64,000 bases of DNA. It comes from Bacillus sp. 491mf (GTDB lineage Bacteria; Bacillota; Bacilli; Bacillales; Bacillaceae_G). The position numbers were made by a program, and so were the translations under genes. The notes under the pieces are model-generated. The model saw only the letters and a program-made list of their open reading frames with translations. It made no database searches and had not been told where the DNA came from. The stretch is from NCBI RefSeq assembly GCF_900112415.1, contig NZ_FOLV01000001.1:467683-531682 (forward strand). The letters are read 5' to 3'. Below, piece by piece: positions 8,141 to 17,462 of the stretch (positions within the stretch are counted from its first letter, which is position 1; the number at the start of each line of letters is the position of its first letter).

Positions 8141-8187
8141 ATAAAACGCCAAAAACCTTTATTTATTAGGTTTTTTGGCGTTTTATA
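8141..8187. terminator. Terminator at the phage/chromosome junction
   Basis: Long stem ATAAAACGCCAAAAACCT / AGGTTTTTTGGCGTTTTAT around an ATTTATT loop, T-rich on both strands. It can stop transcription from either side. Confidence 0.75.
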
Positions 8188-8215
8188 GTGAATGGAATTA
8201 ACAGAATGAATTATT

Positions 8216-8560
8216 TTAAAAATGTTCATTCTTTTCCCAAGATTCAACGATATAATGAGCAACTGTTGGATTGTAACCTTTTCCAATTAAGTACGTGATT
8301 GCCGCAATTTCCGTCATAGCGTGTGATACGGATGTATATTTTGCTTCTTTTACCCCGTATTCTACCCAAGGTTTAACGAGGTTTAATACGGGGTGTTTTA
8401 AGTGTTGAAATTGTGCAGCATATTGCTGGATTTGTTGTTCAGTTGGTTCAGTTGGTATTGTAGGGCTGGCCTGTGGGAAGCGTGGATCATAATGATACTG
8501 GTATTGTGGTAGTGGTTCAGGATATGGTTGATAATAGGGTTGTTGTGAGTTGTAAAACAT
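8216..8560 (-). CDS. Conserved hypothetical protein, Tyr/Pro/Gln-rich N-terminus (114 aa)
   Basis: The start MFYNSQQPYYQPYPEP at 8560 follows GAAGGAGG at good spacing; the longer in-frame reading has no ribosome binding site. Residues 1-45 are rich in Tyr, Pro and Gln. Residues 50-114 form a compact helical domain (VEYGVKEAKYTSVSHAMTEI). The N-terminus resembles spore-coat-like low-complexity sequence, but the family is not recognised. It is transcribed divergently from the HD gene and is the first chromosomal gene beyond the prophage. Confidence 0.65.
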   Translation of the reverse strand: MFYNSQQPYYQPYPEPLPQYQYHYDPRFPQASPTIPTEPTEQQIQQYAAQFQHLKHPVLNLVKPWVEYGVKEAKYTSVSHAMTEIAAITYLIGKGYNPTVAHYIVESWEKNEHF

Positions 8561-8668
8561 TATTTTTCCTCCTTCATGACATAAGTACAACATATAATAT
8601 GGGCGGACAAGAAAATATGTGATGAAAAAATGAGGGCGTGTTACAATAGTGAATTGGGTGAAGATATT

Positions 8669-9316
8669 ATGAATAAACAAGAACAAATTAAAAAAACGAT
8701 TACATTTGTTAAAAACATATTGGAAAAAGATGCAAGTGGTCACGATTGGTACCATATTGAACGCGTACATAAATTAGCGATTGCGTTGTTTGAAAAAGAG
8801 GGTGGGAATCGCTTCGTTATTGAAATGGCAGCGTTACTTCACGACGTTGCAGATGAGAAGTTAAATGAAAGTGAAGAAGCAGGTATGAAGAAAGTGACAG
8901 ACTGGCTGGAGCAATTAGGTGTTAGCCAAGAAGATGCACGGCATATTGTTCATATTATTGCTAATATGTCTTATAAGGGTGGACATGGCGGAACTGTTGC
9001 GACGTTAGAAGGAGAAATTGTTCAAGATGCAGACCGACTTGATGCACTTGGAGCAATTGGGATTGCACGAACATTTGCTTATGGAGGTGCAAAGGGACGT
9101 TTACTGTATGACCCAAACACTCCACCGCGTGAAACGATGACGAAGGAAGAATATCGAAAAAGCGATGAACCATCACTAAATCATTTTTATGAAAAATTGT
9201 TGAAGTTAAAAGATTTAATGAATACAGATGCAGCGAAGGAAGAGGCAACAGAGCGTCATCGCTATATGGAGCAATTTATTGATCAATTTATGAAAGAGTG
9301 GAATGCACAAATATGA
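8669..9316 (+). CDS. ypgQ: HD-domain phosphohydrolase, YpgQ/YedJ type
   Basis: 215 residues from ATG 8669 (GGTGAAG upstream). HD superfamily metal ligands are visible: HDWYHIERV near the start, ALLHDVADEK in the middle (His-Asp pair) and a later QDADRLDALGA Asp. The family removes phosphates from nucleotides; B. subtilis YpgQ is a metal-dependent pyrophosphohydrolase acting on dNTPs. The stop overlaps the ABC-F start (ATGA), so the two are coupled. The ypgR homologue at 12577 supports the name. Confidence 0.85.
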   Translation: MNKQEQIKKTITFVKNILEKDASGHDWYHIERVHKLAIALFEKEGGNRFVIEMAALLHDVADEKLNESEEAGMKKVTDWLEQLGVSQEDARHIVHIIANMSYKGGHGGTVATLEGEIVQDADRLDALGAIGIARTFAYGGAKGRLLYDPNTPPRETMTKEEYRKSDEPSLNHFYEKLLKLKDLMNTDAAKEEATERHRYMEQFIDQFMKEWNAQI

Positions 9317-11205
9317 GAATGTTAACAGTTGAAAATGTATCGAAATCATATGGAGATAAACCATTATTTAATGGCCTATCTTTTAGTATTGCCGAAGGGC
9401 AGCGCGCTGGTATTATCGGTGTAAATGGAACAGGTAAGTCAACGCTATTAAAAATTATTGCGGGGGTAGAAATTCCAGATACAGGGGAAATGACGCATAC
9501 ACGTGGGTATACGATTAGTTATTTATCACAGCAACCAGATTTTAAAGAAAATTTAACTGTACTAGAGCAAGTGTTTCATGGTGATACACCGTTAATTCGT
9601 CTTCTTCGTGAGTATGAGCAAACATTATTGAACTTAGAAAAAAATCCAACAAGTGAAAAAGCGCAGGAGTCATTATTCGCAGTTCAGCAGCGTATGGATG
9701 CAATGAATGCTTGGGAAGCGAATGCAAATGCAAAATCATTGTTAACAAAGCTCGGTATTACTGATTTCTCTGCGGAAGTTGGGAATTTATCGGGCGGACA
9801 GAAAAAACGTATTGCGATGGCGCAATGTTTTATTCAAACACCAGATTTATTAATTTTAGACGAGCCGACGAACCATCTTGATCATGAAACGGTAGAATGG
9901 CTAGAAGAATATTTATCACGTTATACAGGAGCCGTTTTACTTGTTACGCATGATCGTTATTTTCTAGATCGTGTAACGAACCGTATTTTTGAATTAGAAA
10001 ATGGCAAGTTATATAGCTATGAAGGAAATTACGGTGCTTTTTTAGAAGCGAAAGCACTTCGAGAAGAACAAGAAATAGCGCAGGAAGCAAAGCGTCAAAA
10101 CTTATATCGCCGTGAACTTGCTTGGATTCGCCGCGGTGCGAAGGCACGCTCTACGAAGCAAAAGGCACGTATTCAGCGCTTTGAAGAATTGCAAAAGCAA
10201 GAAGGACCAAGTGCAAAACAAAACGTTGATATTGCACTTGGAGGCAGCCGACTTGGAAAGAAAGTATTGGAATTAAAAGATGTGACAAAAACATTTGGTG
10301 ATAAAACGGTTCTTCATCATTTCCAATATATAGTGAAACCAGGGGATCGTATCGGTATTATCGGTGCGAATGGCAGTGGGAAATCTTCTCTATTAAACAT
10401 GCTTGCTGGTAAAATCACACCGGACAGCGGTGAGATTGAAGTTGGGCAAACGGTAAAAATCGCATACTATACGCAAGAAAATGAAGATATGAATTTAAAT
10501 CAGCGGATGATTGAGTATATTAAAGAAGCAGCTGAAGTGATTCATACGACAGATGGAAAAACGATCAGTGCTTCGCAAATGTTAGAACGTTTCTTATTCG
10601 AACCGCACACACATGGTACACCGCTTAGCAAATTATCAGGTGGTGAAAAAAGAAGATTATATTTATTGCGTATTTTAATGGGAGAACCGAATGTTTTGCT
10701 TTTAGATGAGCCGACGAACGATTTAGATACGCAAACATTAACCGTGCTTGAGGATTATTTAGAAGAGTTTCCTGGTGTTGTCCTTACTGTTTCGCATGAT
10801 CGATATTTCCTTGATAAAATTGCAGAAGAGCTGTTTGTATTTGAAGGGGACGGAAACGTTCGCATCTTCTTTGGCAGCTATAGCGATTATTTAGATGAGA
10901 AAAAAGCACAAGAAGCATTATTAAAAGCAGAAGTTCAGAAAGAAAAGAAAGTAGAAGAAGCGCCAAAACAACAAAGAAAACGTAAGCTATCCTATAATGA
11001 ACAGCGTGAATGGGAAACGATTGAAGATAAAATCGCAGAATTAGAAGCGAAAATTGAAAGCATTACAGAAGAATTAGAAAAAGTGGGCGCTGATTATACG
11101 AAAGCGCAGCAACTCTCTGAAGAGCAGCAGCGAACAGAAGAAGAATTAGAACAGACTATGGAGCGTTGGAGTGAATTATCTGACATTGTAGAAGGATTAA
11201 AGTAA
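9313..11205 (+). CDS. yfmR: ABC-F family ribosome-associated ATPase, YfmR/Uup-like
   Basis: 630 residues. Two ABC domains carry Walker A (GVNGTGKST; GANGSGKSS), signature (LSGGQKKR; LSGGEKRR) and Walker B (LLILDEPTNHLD; VLLLDEPTNDLD), joined by an ABC-F linker rich in Arg/Lys (about 250-310). A C-terminal coiled coil of the Uup type lies at about 555-630. There are no membrane segments. ABC-F proteins act in the ribosomal E site; YfmR helps relieve stalled translation alongside EF-P. The ATG overlaps the HD gene stop. An alternative start (MLTVENV) lies two codons on. Confidence 0.88.
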   Translation: MRMLTVENVSKSYGDKPLFNGLSFSIAEGQRAGIIGVNGTGKSTLLKIIAGVEIPDTGEMTHTRGYTISYLSQQPDFKENLTVLEQVFHGDTPLIRLLREYEQTLLNLEKNPTSEKAQESLFAVQQRMDAMNAWEANANAKSLLTKLGITDFSAEVGNLSGGQKKRIAMAQCFIQTPDLLILDEPTNHLDHETVEWLEEYLSRYTGAVLLVTHDRYFLDRVTNRIFELENGKLYSYEGNYGAFLEAKALREEQEIAQEAKRQNLYRRELAWIRRGAKARSTKQKARIQRFEELQKQEGPSAKQNVDIALGGSRLGKKVLELKDVTKTFGDKTVLHHFQYIVKPGDRIGIIGANGSGKSSLLNMLAGKITPDSGEIEVGQTVKIAYYTQENEDMNLNQRMIEYIKEAAEVIHTTDGKTISASQMLERFLFEPHTHGTPLSKLSGGEKRRLYLLRILMGEPNVLLLDEPTNDLDTQTLTVLEDYLEEFPGVVLTVSHDRYFLDKIAEELFVFEGDGNVRIFFGSYSDYLDEKKAQEALLKAEVQKEKKVEEAPKQQRKRKLSYNEQREWETIEDKIAELEAKIESITEELEKVGADYTKAQQLSEEQQRTEEELEQTMERWSELSDIVEGLK

Positions 11206-11281
11206 AAACAAGCTGCATATGTTGAAATGTAAAGAGAAAACCTTTACACTATTTGGTAGAATCTATTTTAGGAGGGAAAAT

Positions 11282-12013
11282 ATGCGCACATCTAATCCAA
11301 TGTTAAAGAAAGATACGTTTCGTAAAGAGGGCGTAAGTACTTCAGCAATGACAGTCGGTGGTGCTGTTGCTAAAACGTTTATTATGCTCATATTGTTATT
11401 AGGAACGTCTGTGTACTCGTATATGCAGATGATGCAAAATAAAATGCAAATGCCAGTGTTATTTGGTGCATTAATTATTGCGACAATTATCGCATTTGTA
11501 GCGATATTCGTACCGCGTATTTCACCAATTACAGCACCAATTTATGCAGCAGTGGAAGGAATTGTTTTAGGCAGTATTTCCGCTATATATACAATGAAGT
11601 TTGGTGATTATATTATATTACACGCAGTGCTATTAACAATCTCTATTTTACTAGCAATGTTAGTGTTATATGCGACGCGTGTTGTGAAAGTGACTGATAA
11701 GTTCCGTACGGGTGTAATGGCAGCAACGTTTGGAATTGCGATTATGTATTTAACCGTTTTCGTTTTACAGCTATTTGGCGTGCCAGTTCCATTCTTACAT
11801 CAAGGCGGAACAATTGGTATCATTGTCAGCGCAGTTGTAATTGTTGTTGCTGCATTAAACTTAATGTTAGACTTCGATTTCATTGAAGGCGGTGCACGCG
11901 GCGGCGCTCCAAAATATATGGAGTGGTACGGTGCGATGGGCTTAATGATGACATTAGTTTGGTTATACTTAGAAATTTTACGTTTCGTTTCTTATTTTGT
12001 AAAAAATGATTAA
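11282..12013 (+). CDS. Bax inhibitor-1-like (BaxI_1/YccA-type) membrane protein
   Basis: 243 residues from ATG 11282 after AGGAGG. A short polar N-terminus (residues 1-30) is followed by seven hydrophobic helices. The sequence RIVSPITAPIY-like (RISPITAPIYAAVEGIVLGSIS) and DFDFIEGGARGGAPKYMEWY near the end are typical of the bacterial BaxI_1 group. Related proteins such as YetJ are pH-sensitive calcium leak channels, but the role of this group is not settled. It is a single gene with its own terminator. Confidence 0.85.
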   Translation: MRTSNPMLKKDTFRKEGVSTSAMTVGGAVAKTFIMLILLLGTSVYSYMQMMQNKMQMPVLFGALIIATIIAFVAIFVPRISPITAPIYAAVEGIVLGSISAIYTMKFGDYIILHAVLLTISILLAMLVLYATRVVKVTDKFRTGVMAATFGIAIMYLTVFVLQLFGVPVPFLHQGGTIGIIVSAVVIVVAALNLMLDFDFIEGGARGGAPKYMEWYGAMGLMMTLVWLYLEILRFVSYFVKND

Positions 12014-12020
12014 CGTACTG

Positions 12021-12057
12021 AAATCCTGCATGATTGTATCATGCAGGATTTCTTTTT
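12021..12057 (+). terminator. Rho-independent terminator
   Basis: AAATCCTGCATGAT / ATCATGCAGGATTT hairpin with a TGT loop and a CTTTTT tail after the Bax-inhibitor-like gene. Confidence 0.9.
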
Positions 12058-12165
12058 GGAATTTTATAGAGATAAAGACGCATTTTTATATGGAAAAATA
12101 TTTTTTTACATTTTTTACTACACATCTCGTTTTTTCTACAATAAAGAAAAAAACGAAGAGGTGAC

Positions 12166-12513
12166 ATGAATCGTATGATGAATCGAGTTGCGTTAATTGG
12201 CAGATTAACAAAGGATCCAGAGTTATTCTATACAAAGCAAGGAATTGCTTATGCACGTATATGTGTTGCGGTAAATAGAGGATTTCGTAATAGTTTAGGA
12301 GAGCAACAAGCAGATTTTATTCATTGCATGATTTGGCGGAAATCAGCGGAAAATGTAACAATGTACTGCAAAAAAGGGGAACTTGTTGGTATAACAGGAC
12401 ATATTCATACGAGTCAATACAATAATGAGAGTGGTAAGAGAATATATAAGACAGAAGTTGTGATTGAAAGAATTACATTTTTAGAGAAGAAAAAAGAGCA
12501 AGCACCTCAGTAG
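12166..12513 (+). CDS. ssbB: Single-stranded DNA-binding protein, short SsbB-type
   Basis: 115 residues forming one OB fold (NRVALIGRLTKDPELFYTKQG...) without the acidic C-terminal tail (DDDLPF) of the main replicative SSB; it ends EKKKEQAPQ. Length and missing tail match B. subtilis SsbB (YwpH), which protects incoming DNA during competence. The start follows GAGGTGAC. Strand exchange, competence or phage origin cannot be told apart from sequence alone. Confidence 0.85.
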   Translation: MNRMMNRVALIGRLTKDPELFYTKQGIAYARICVAVNRGFRNSLGEQQADFIHCMIWRKSAENVTMYCKKGELVGITGHIHTSQYNNESGKRIYKTEVVIERITFLEKKKEQAPQ

Positions 12514-12576
12514 GAGTCTTAATTGAGAACATGTTACAATACAGCTAAGAACAGCAATAAAGGAGAGAGAAATTAC

Positions 12577-13704
12577 GTGAGGATTAAAGGCATTGAACCG
12601 ACACCAAGTCCAAATACAATGAAGGTTATTTTAAATGAAGTACTACCAGCAGGAGCACGAAACAATTATACGCGTGATAATGCAATAGAGGCTCCAGAGA
12701 GAGTGCAGCAAATTTTGCAAATTGAAGGTGTAAAAGGTGTATATCATGTAGCGGACTTTTTAGCAGTAGAGCGTAATGCGAAATTTGACTGGAAACATAT
12801 TTTACAGCAAGTACGCGCGGTCTTCGGTGAAGAAGTCGTAACAGAGAGCGAACAAGAACAGAATGCCCATTTTGGGGAAGTGAAAGTGTTTATTCAAATG
12901 TTCTTTACCATTCCGATGCAAGTGAAACTAACCGATGGTACAACTGAAGAACGCGTAGGGTTACCAGACCGTTTTAAAGAAGCGATTATGAAAGTGCAAA
13001 TGACAGCGCCGAATGTTGTGAAAGAGCGTAAATGGATGGAGCAAAGTACACGTTATGGTAGTTTTGAAGAGATTGGAAAAGAAGTTGCGGAAGAGGTTGT
13101 TGCAACGTATCCAATCGATCGTGTAGAGGCAATTGTCCAAGAATTATTACAGCAGGCAGGGGAAGTAGAAGTAACGATTACAAAGCGTGAGCCATATAAA
13201 GTAACAGAGGAAATGATGAATGATTCTGATTGGACAAAACGCTATGCAGCGCTTGAACAAATGGATCCAACAGAAGAAGATATTCCTGTATTAGAGAAAG
13301 CGCTAGAAGATGAAAAAGTATCGATTCGCCGCTTAGCAACTGCTTATTTAGGAATGGTCAAAGGGGAACGTGTCTTGCCTTTACTCTATAAGGTATTATT
13401 AGATAAATCAGTTAGTGTACGCCGCACAGCAGGTGATTGCTTATCAGATATCGGTGATCCTGCTGCAATGTTTGTGATGATTAAAGCGTTAAAAGATTCA
13501 AGTAAACTTGTACGTTGGCGTGCGGCAATGTTTCTGTTTGAAATTGGTGACGAAAGTGCAATCCCAGCACTTCGCGTAGCGCAAGAGGATCCAGAATTTG
13601 AAGTAGCAATGCAAGCACGTTTAGCACTTGAACGTATTGAAGGCGGTGAAGAGGCTAAAGGTTCTGTATGGAAGCAAATGACGGAGTACAGAAAAGGGGA
13701 ATAA
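12577..13704 (+). CDS. ypgR: YpgR/CvfC-like protein: NifU N-terminal-like domain plus HEAT repeats
   Basis: 375 residues from GTG 12577 (AAAGGAGAG upstream). Residues 1-90 match the scaffold NfuA/NifU N-terminal-like domain (GIEPTPSPNTMKVILNE...ILQIEGVKGVYHVADF). The C-terminal half (about 215-365) contains HEAT/PBS-type helical repeats (VSIRRLATAYLG, VSVRRTAGDCLSDIGD, KLVRWRAAMFLFEIGD). Homologues are B. subtilis YpgR and staphylococcal conserved virulence factor C; the biochemical function is unknown. The DCC protein gene follows after 5 nt. Confidence 0.85.
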   Translation: MRIKGIEPTPSPNTMKVILNEVLPAGARNNYTRDNAIEAPERVQQILQIEGVKGVYHVADFLAVERNAKFDWKHILQQVRAVFGEEVVTESEQEQNAHFGEVKVFIQMFFTIPMQVKLTDGTTEERVGLPDRFKEAIMKVQMTAPNVVKERKWMEQSTRYGSFEEIGKEVAEEVVATYPIDRVEAIVQELLQQAGEVEVTITKREPYKVTEEMMNDSDWTKRYAALEQMDPTEEDIPVLEKALEDEKVSIRRLATAYLGMVKGERVLPLLYKVLLDKSVSVRRTAGDCLSDIGDPAAMFVMIKALKDSSKLVRWRAAMFLFEIGDESAIPALRVAQEDPEFEVAMQARLALERIEGGEEAKGSVWKQMTEYRKGE

Positions 13705-13709
13705 TAACT

Positions 13710-14093
13710 ATGATTGTCTTTTACGATAGTTGGTGCCCGATGTGTACAAAGGTTGCAAATCGAACGAAGGAACTAGATAAAAAAGGAAAAATAACATTTG
13801 TTTCGTTTCGCGATGAAGAAGTTGTTCAGCAATATTGTTTATCAGAAGAGATGCAGCAAAACATGGAGAAACATTTATACATTTATAAGGATGCCCGCTG
13901 GTATAAAGGGATTCAAAGTGTATATGTCTTAGCGAAAGTAATTCCAGCTTACTGGGCAATCGTACCTTTTATTAAACTATCAATTCTTTTCGGATTTGGT
14001 CATGTAGTATATGATTATATTGCAACAAAAAGGGAAATTGTCCCTGTTGGACATTGTAAAAATGGTGTTTGTGAAATCCCAAGGAAAAAATAA
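13710..14093 (+). CDS. DCC-family thiol-disulfide oxidoreductase-like protein
   Basis: 127 residues from ATG 13710; the ribosome binding site AAAAGGGGA lies in the end of ypgR. It opens with IVFYDSWCPMCTKVANR, the DxxCxxC signature of the DCC (DUF393, YuxK) family. Thioredoxin-like length, then a hydrophobic patch (about 75-105) and a C-terminal CKNGVCEIP pair of cysteines. The role is presumed redox chemistry. It precedes the bacilliredoxin gene, so a small thiol-redox group is plausible. Confidence 0.82.
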   Translation: MIVFYDSWCPMCTKVANRTKELDKKGKITFVSFRDEEVVQQYCLSEEMQQNMEKHLYIYKDARWYKGIQSVYVLAKVIPAYWAIVPFIKLSILFGFGHVVYDYIATKREIVPVGHCKNGVCEIPRKK

Positions 14094-14177
14094 GAAAGTC
14101 ATGATGTTTCTTTTGCGTCTAGTATTAGAGCGTGATATGATGAATTTGGAATGAAAGTTGAAGGAGAGATTGGTAAC

Positions 14178-14612
14178 ATGACAAATGCATACGAAGAATA
14201 TATGCGCCAAATGGTAATTCCGATGCGTCAAGAATTAGTACGCGCAGGATTTAAAGAATTAACAACGGCAGAAGGTGTCCAAGAATACATGGAAAATGCA
14301 GAAGGAACTACATTAGTTGTTGTGAACTCTGTTTGTGGTTGCGCAGCAGGTTTAGCGCGTCCATCAGCTGGTCAAGCGGTTGTGCGTTCTGAGAAGCAAC
14401 CTAACAACCTTGTTACTGTATTTGCAGGTCAAGATAAAGAGGCAACAGCGATGATGCGCTCTTACTTTGATGAAATTCCGCCATCTTCACCATCTATGGC
14501 ACTATTAAAAGGAAAAGAAGTTGTTCACTTCGTTCACCGTCATGAAATTGAAGGTGCAACAATGGAAGAGATTATTCAAAACTTAGAACAAGCTTTTGAA
14601 AAGCATTGCTAA
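14178..14612 (+). CDS. brxA: Bacilliredoxin BrxA/YphP type
   Basis: 144 residues with the CGC active site at C53-G54-C55 (NSVCGCAAGLARP), matching the bacilliredoxin C53-x-C55 motif. Bacilliredoxins remove bacillithiol from oxidised proteins in Firmicutes. The start after AGGAGAG is preferred over an upstream in-frame ATG. Proximity to ypgR/ypgQ matches the B. subtilis yphP neighbourhood, hence BrxA rather than BrxB (YqiW). Confidence 0.88.
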   Translation: MTNAYEEYMRQMVIPMRQELVRAGFKELTTAEGVQEYMENAEGTTLVVVNSVCGCAAGLARPSAGQAVVRSEKQPNNLVTVFAGQDKEATAMMRSYFDEIPPSSPSMALLKGKEVVHFVHRHEIEGATMEEIIQNLEQAFEKHC

Positions 14613-14637
14613 AAAGGGAGAGATTTTCTCCCTTTTT
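14611..14637 (+). terminator. Rho-independent terminator
   Basis: AAAAAGGGAGA / TCTCCCTTTTT hairpin starting at the bacilliredoxin stop. Confidence 0.85.
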
Positions 14638-14657
14638 CTTAGTATTGAGGTGAAAGA

Positions 14658-15434
14658 ATGATTGTAACGACAGCTGGACGAACAAATAAAGAAATGACTG
14701 CATATGCTGAAAAAATAGCAGCAGATTTGCAAAGTTCTTTTCTTGTGAGAAATGATCGTCCAATTTATGAATTACATGAGCAATATAAACAAGATGTACT
14801 TGTTGCAGGGAAAAATCGATTAGCGATTTACCCGCAAGGAACGGAAGAATCGTTCTTTTTTCATCCGAACTCAGCGATGTTTCGTGTGAAGCGATTAATG
14901 CGCGGTGAACATGATCCATTTCTGCAAGCTGCGCAGCTAGAAAAAGGGATGACGGTGTTAGATTGTACACTTGGCATGGCATCTGATAGCATTGTGGCAA
15001 GTTATGCTGTAGGAGAAGCAGGACAGGTCACTGGGTTAGAAGGTAATCGCTATATGGCGTATTTAATTGAAAAAGGTATTCAGCAGTGGGATGCAGGTGT
15101 AACAGAAATTACCGAAGCGATGCAGCGAATTACTGTAAAGCATACGGAGCATTTATCTTTTTTAGAGCAATGTGCTGATCATAGTTATGATGTCGTATAT
15201 TTAGATCCGATGTTTGAAGAAACAGTATTAGAATCTGATGGGATTCGTGGTTTAAAGCATTTTGCATTGTACAATGATATTACAAATGAGACAATTAAAG
15301 AGGCTAAGCGTGTAGCGCGAAAACGTGTTGTATTAAAGGATCATTTTCGCAGCATGCGTTTTGAAAAACATAACTTCTCAGTCTACAAACGAAAAAGCGC
15401 AAAATTTCATTTTGGTGTGATTGAAACTTGCTAA
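14658..15434 (+). CDS. Class I SAM-dependent methyltransferase, RsmJ-like (YpiP type)
   Basis: 258 residues. SAM-binding motif I is MTVLDCTLGMASDSIVAS, followed by motif II GQVTGLEGN and DVVYLDPMFEE (motif IV). The layout resembles RsmJ, the 16S rRNA G1516 methyltransferase, and B. subtilis YpiP. Whether rRNA is its substrate is inference. It is a single gene with AGGTGAAAG upstream and ends 47 nt before the argS T-box. Confidence 0.8.
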   Translation: MIVTTAGRTNKEMTAYAEKIAADLQSSFLVRNDRPIYELHEQYKQDVLVAGKNRLAIYPQGTEESFFFHPNSAMFRVKRLMRGEHDPFLQAAQLEKGMTVLDCTLGMASDSIVASYAVGEAGQVTGLEGNRYMAYLIEKGIQQWDAGVTEITEAMQRITVKHTEHLSFLEQCADHSYDVVYLDPMFEETVLESDGIRGLKHFALYNDITNETIKEAKRVARKRVVLKDHFRSMRFEKHNFSVYKRKSAKFHFGVIETC

Positions 15435-15480
15435 TTATTAGACAATATGTATAATAGATTATAATAAATTGTATAGAAAA

Positions 15481-15714
15481 TCTTGGATGAAGAGAGTAAT
15501 TATTTTCAGAAGCAAAAGCGAGCTAGGGACGGTGAAAGCCTAGTGCAGAGAAAATAATGAAGCGCACTTCGGAGATGCTGCTTGAACGGTATAGTAGAGT
15601 AAGCCGGGGCTCCCTAACCTCGTTATAAACGGGAAAGTGGTTCGTAATGAACAACAAGGGTGGTACCACGGGTGTAAACTCGTCTCTTTTTTAGAAAAGA
15701 GGCGAGTTTTTTTA
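15481..15714 (+). promoter_or_regulatory. T-box riboswitch of argS, specifier CGC (Arg)
   Basis: Stem I base GAAG (15489-15492)/CTTC (15567-15570) closes a specifier loop AGAGTA opposite GAAG-CGC-A, placing the Arg codon CGC at 15563-15565. The antiterminator T-box AGGGTGGTACCACGGGT is at 15657-15673. The competing terminator AACTCGTCTC...GAGGCGAGTT plus T run is at 15677-15714. Uncharged tRNA-Arg should stabilise the antiterminator and turn argS on. A possible promoter TAGACA-17-TAATAA is at 15439-15467. Confidence 0.93.
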
Positions 15715-15738
15715 TTGATAAAAAGGAGGAAGATACTG

Positions 15739-17427
15739 ATGGAATATAAAATGAAGTTTGCAAAGCATGTATTCGACGTATTAGAACCAGGTTTATCATT
15801 AGAACAAATTGCTGCTTTAATTGAAACACCAAAGCAAGATGAGTTTGGTGATGCAGCTTTTCCTTGTTTTACATTAGCAAAGCAATATAAAAAATCTCCA
15901 GCAGTTATTGCGCAGGAACTAGCAGATCAATTATCTCACCCATTTTTTACAAAAGTAGAAGCGGTTGGACCATATGTAAATGTGTTCTTTGATCGTCAAA
16001 CTGTTAGTAATGAAGTGTTAAATACAATATTAGACGGAAAAGAAGAATATGGACAGTTGTACTTTGGACAAGAAAAAACGGTTGTAATTGACTATTCATC
16101 TCCTAATATCGCGAAGCCGTTTTCGATGGGACATTTACGTTCTACAATGATTGGAAATGCATTAAAACAAATATGTGAAAAATGTGGTTTTGAAGTTGTA
16201 GGTATTAACTACGTTGGCGACTGGGGAACGCAGTTTGGAAAACTCATTACTGCTTATAAAAAATGGGGCGATGAAGAGCTTGTTAGAGAAGATCCGATTC
16301 GTGAGTTATTTAAGTTATATGTACGTTTTCATGAAGAAGTAAAAGAATATCCAATGCTTGAAGAAGAAGGTCGTGCCTGGTTTAAGAAACTGGAAGATGG
16401 CAACGAAGAAGCGGTATATTTGTGGAACTGGTTCCGTCATGAATCGTTAAAAGAATTCTCTCGCATTTATGAACTGCTTGGCGTAGAATTCTCGAATTTT
16501 CAAGGGGAAGCATTTTACAATGATAAGATGGATGATTTCGTTACGCTTCTAGAAGAAAAAGGTTTACTAGAAGAATCAGACGGAGCACAAGTTGTTAATT
16601 TAGAAGCAGAAGGAATGCCGCCATGTTTAATTAAAAAGTCAGATGGAGCTACTCTATATGCCACACGTGATTTAACAGCTGCACTATATCGTCAAAATAC
16701 GTATAAGTTTGATAAAGCTCTATATGTCGTTGGAGATGAACAAAGCTTACATTTCTCACAATTTTTCACTGTACTAAAGAAATTAGGATTCCAGTGGGTA
16801 GAAGGCATGTCTCACGTTCCATTTGGACTTATTTTAAAAGATGGTAAGAAAATGTCTACTCGTAAAGGGAAAGTTGTTTTACTAGAAGAGGTATTAGAAG
16901 AAGCAATTACGCTTGCAAAGCAAAATATTGAAGAGAAGAATCCTAACTTAAAGAAGAAAGCTGAAGTAGCGAGACAAGTCGGGGTTGGCGCAGTTATTTT
17001 CCATGACTTAAAAAACGAACGTATGCATAATATCGAATTTTCGCTTGAAAATATGTTGAAATTCGAAGGGGAAACAGGGCCATACGTACAATACACGCAT
17101 GCGCGTACTTGTTCGCTGTTGAAAAAAAGCGATATGGATATTGAAAAACAAGAATTACAGTTAACAGATGATATAAGCTGGACATTGATAAAACTGCTTC
17201 ATCGCTTCCCGCAAGTCATTGAAACAGCTTTTGCGAAATATGAGCCATCTCATATTGCAAAATATTTATTAGACGTGGCGCAAGCGTTTAACAAATATTA
17301 CGGTAACGTTCGTATTTTAGAAGAAAATGCAGAGAAAGAAAGTAGACTTGCACTTGTAAATGCGGTGGCTGTTGTATTAAAAGAAGGGTTACGATTACTT
17401 GGGATTGAAGCGCCTGAGGAGATGTAA
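15739..17427 (+). CDS. argS: Arginyl-tRNA synthetase
   Basis: 562 residues from ATG 15739 after AAAGGAGG; the longer in-frame reading would begin inside the T-box. Class I signatures: HIGH-like SMGHLRST and KMSKS-like KKMSTRKGKVV. An N-terminal Add1-like tRNA-binding domain (residues 1-90) and a C-terminal anticodon-binding domain (about 440-562) are present. It charges tRNA-Arg in the cytoplasm. It is alone in its unit and T-box controlled. B. cereus-group genomes usually carry two argS genes, and this appears to be the T-box-regulated one. Confidence 0.93.
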   Translation: MEYKMKFAKHVFDVLEPGLSLEQIAALIETPKQDEFGDAAFPCFTLAKQYKKSPAVIAQELADQLSHPFFTKVEAVGPYVNVFFDRQTVSNEVLNTILDGKEEYGQLYFGQEKTVVIDYSSPNIAKPFSMGHLRSTMIGNALKQICEKCGFEVVGINYVGDWGTQFGKLITAYKKWGDEELVREDPIRELFKLYVRFHEEVKEYPMLEEEGRAWFKKLEDGNEEAVYLWNWFRHESLKEFSRIYELLGVEFSNFQGEAFYNDKMDDFVTLLEEKGLLEESDGAQVVNLEAEGMPPCLIKKSDGATLYATRDLTAALYRQNTYKFDKALYVVGDEQSLHFSQFFTVLKKLGFQWVEGMSHVPFGLILKDGKKMSTRKGKVVLLEEVLEEAITLAKQNIEEKNPNLKKKAEVARQVGVGAVIFHDLKNERMHNIEFSLENMLKFEGETGPYVQYTHARTCSLLKKSDMDIEKQELQLTDDISWTLIKLLHRFPQVIETAFAKYEPSHIAKYLLDVAQAFNKYYGNVRILEENAEKESRLALVNAVAVVLKEGLRLLGIEAPEEM

Positions 17428-17462
17428 TAGATGTAAAAGAGAATTGCCCCTTTACAATTATT

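Larger units (their letters stand above)
1..8187. mobile_element. Prophage, right-hand end (left part lies outside the window)
   Basis: Holin and lysin genes at 556-1781 are late-phage genes. They are followed by a cargo segment (LXG toxin cassette and one unknown gene) and then by AT-rich DNA with short direct repeats and a terminator near 8046-8187. Bacillus core genes start at 8216. The left end, integrase and structural genes are not in the window, so whether the prophage is complete cannot be judged. The exact right boundary is inferred from gene content, not from a matched att pair. Confidence 0.8.
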
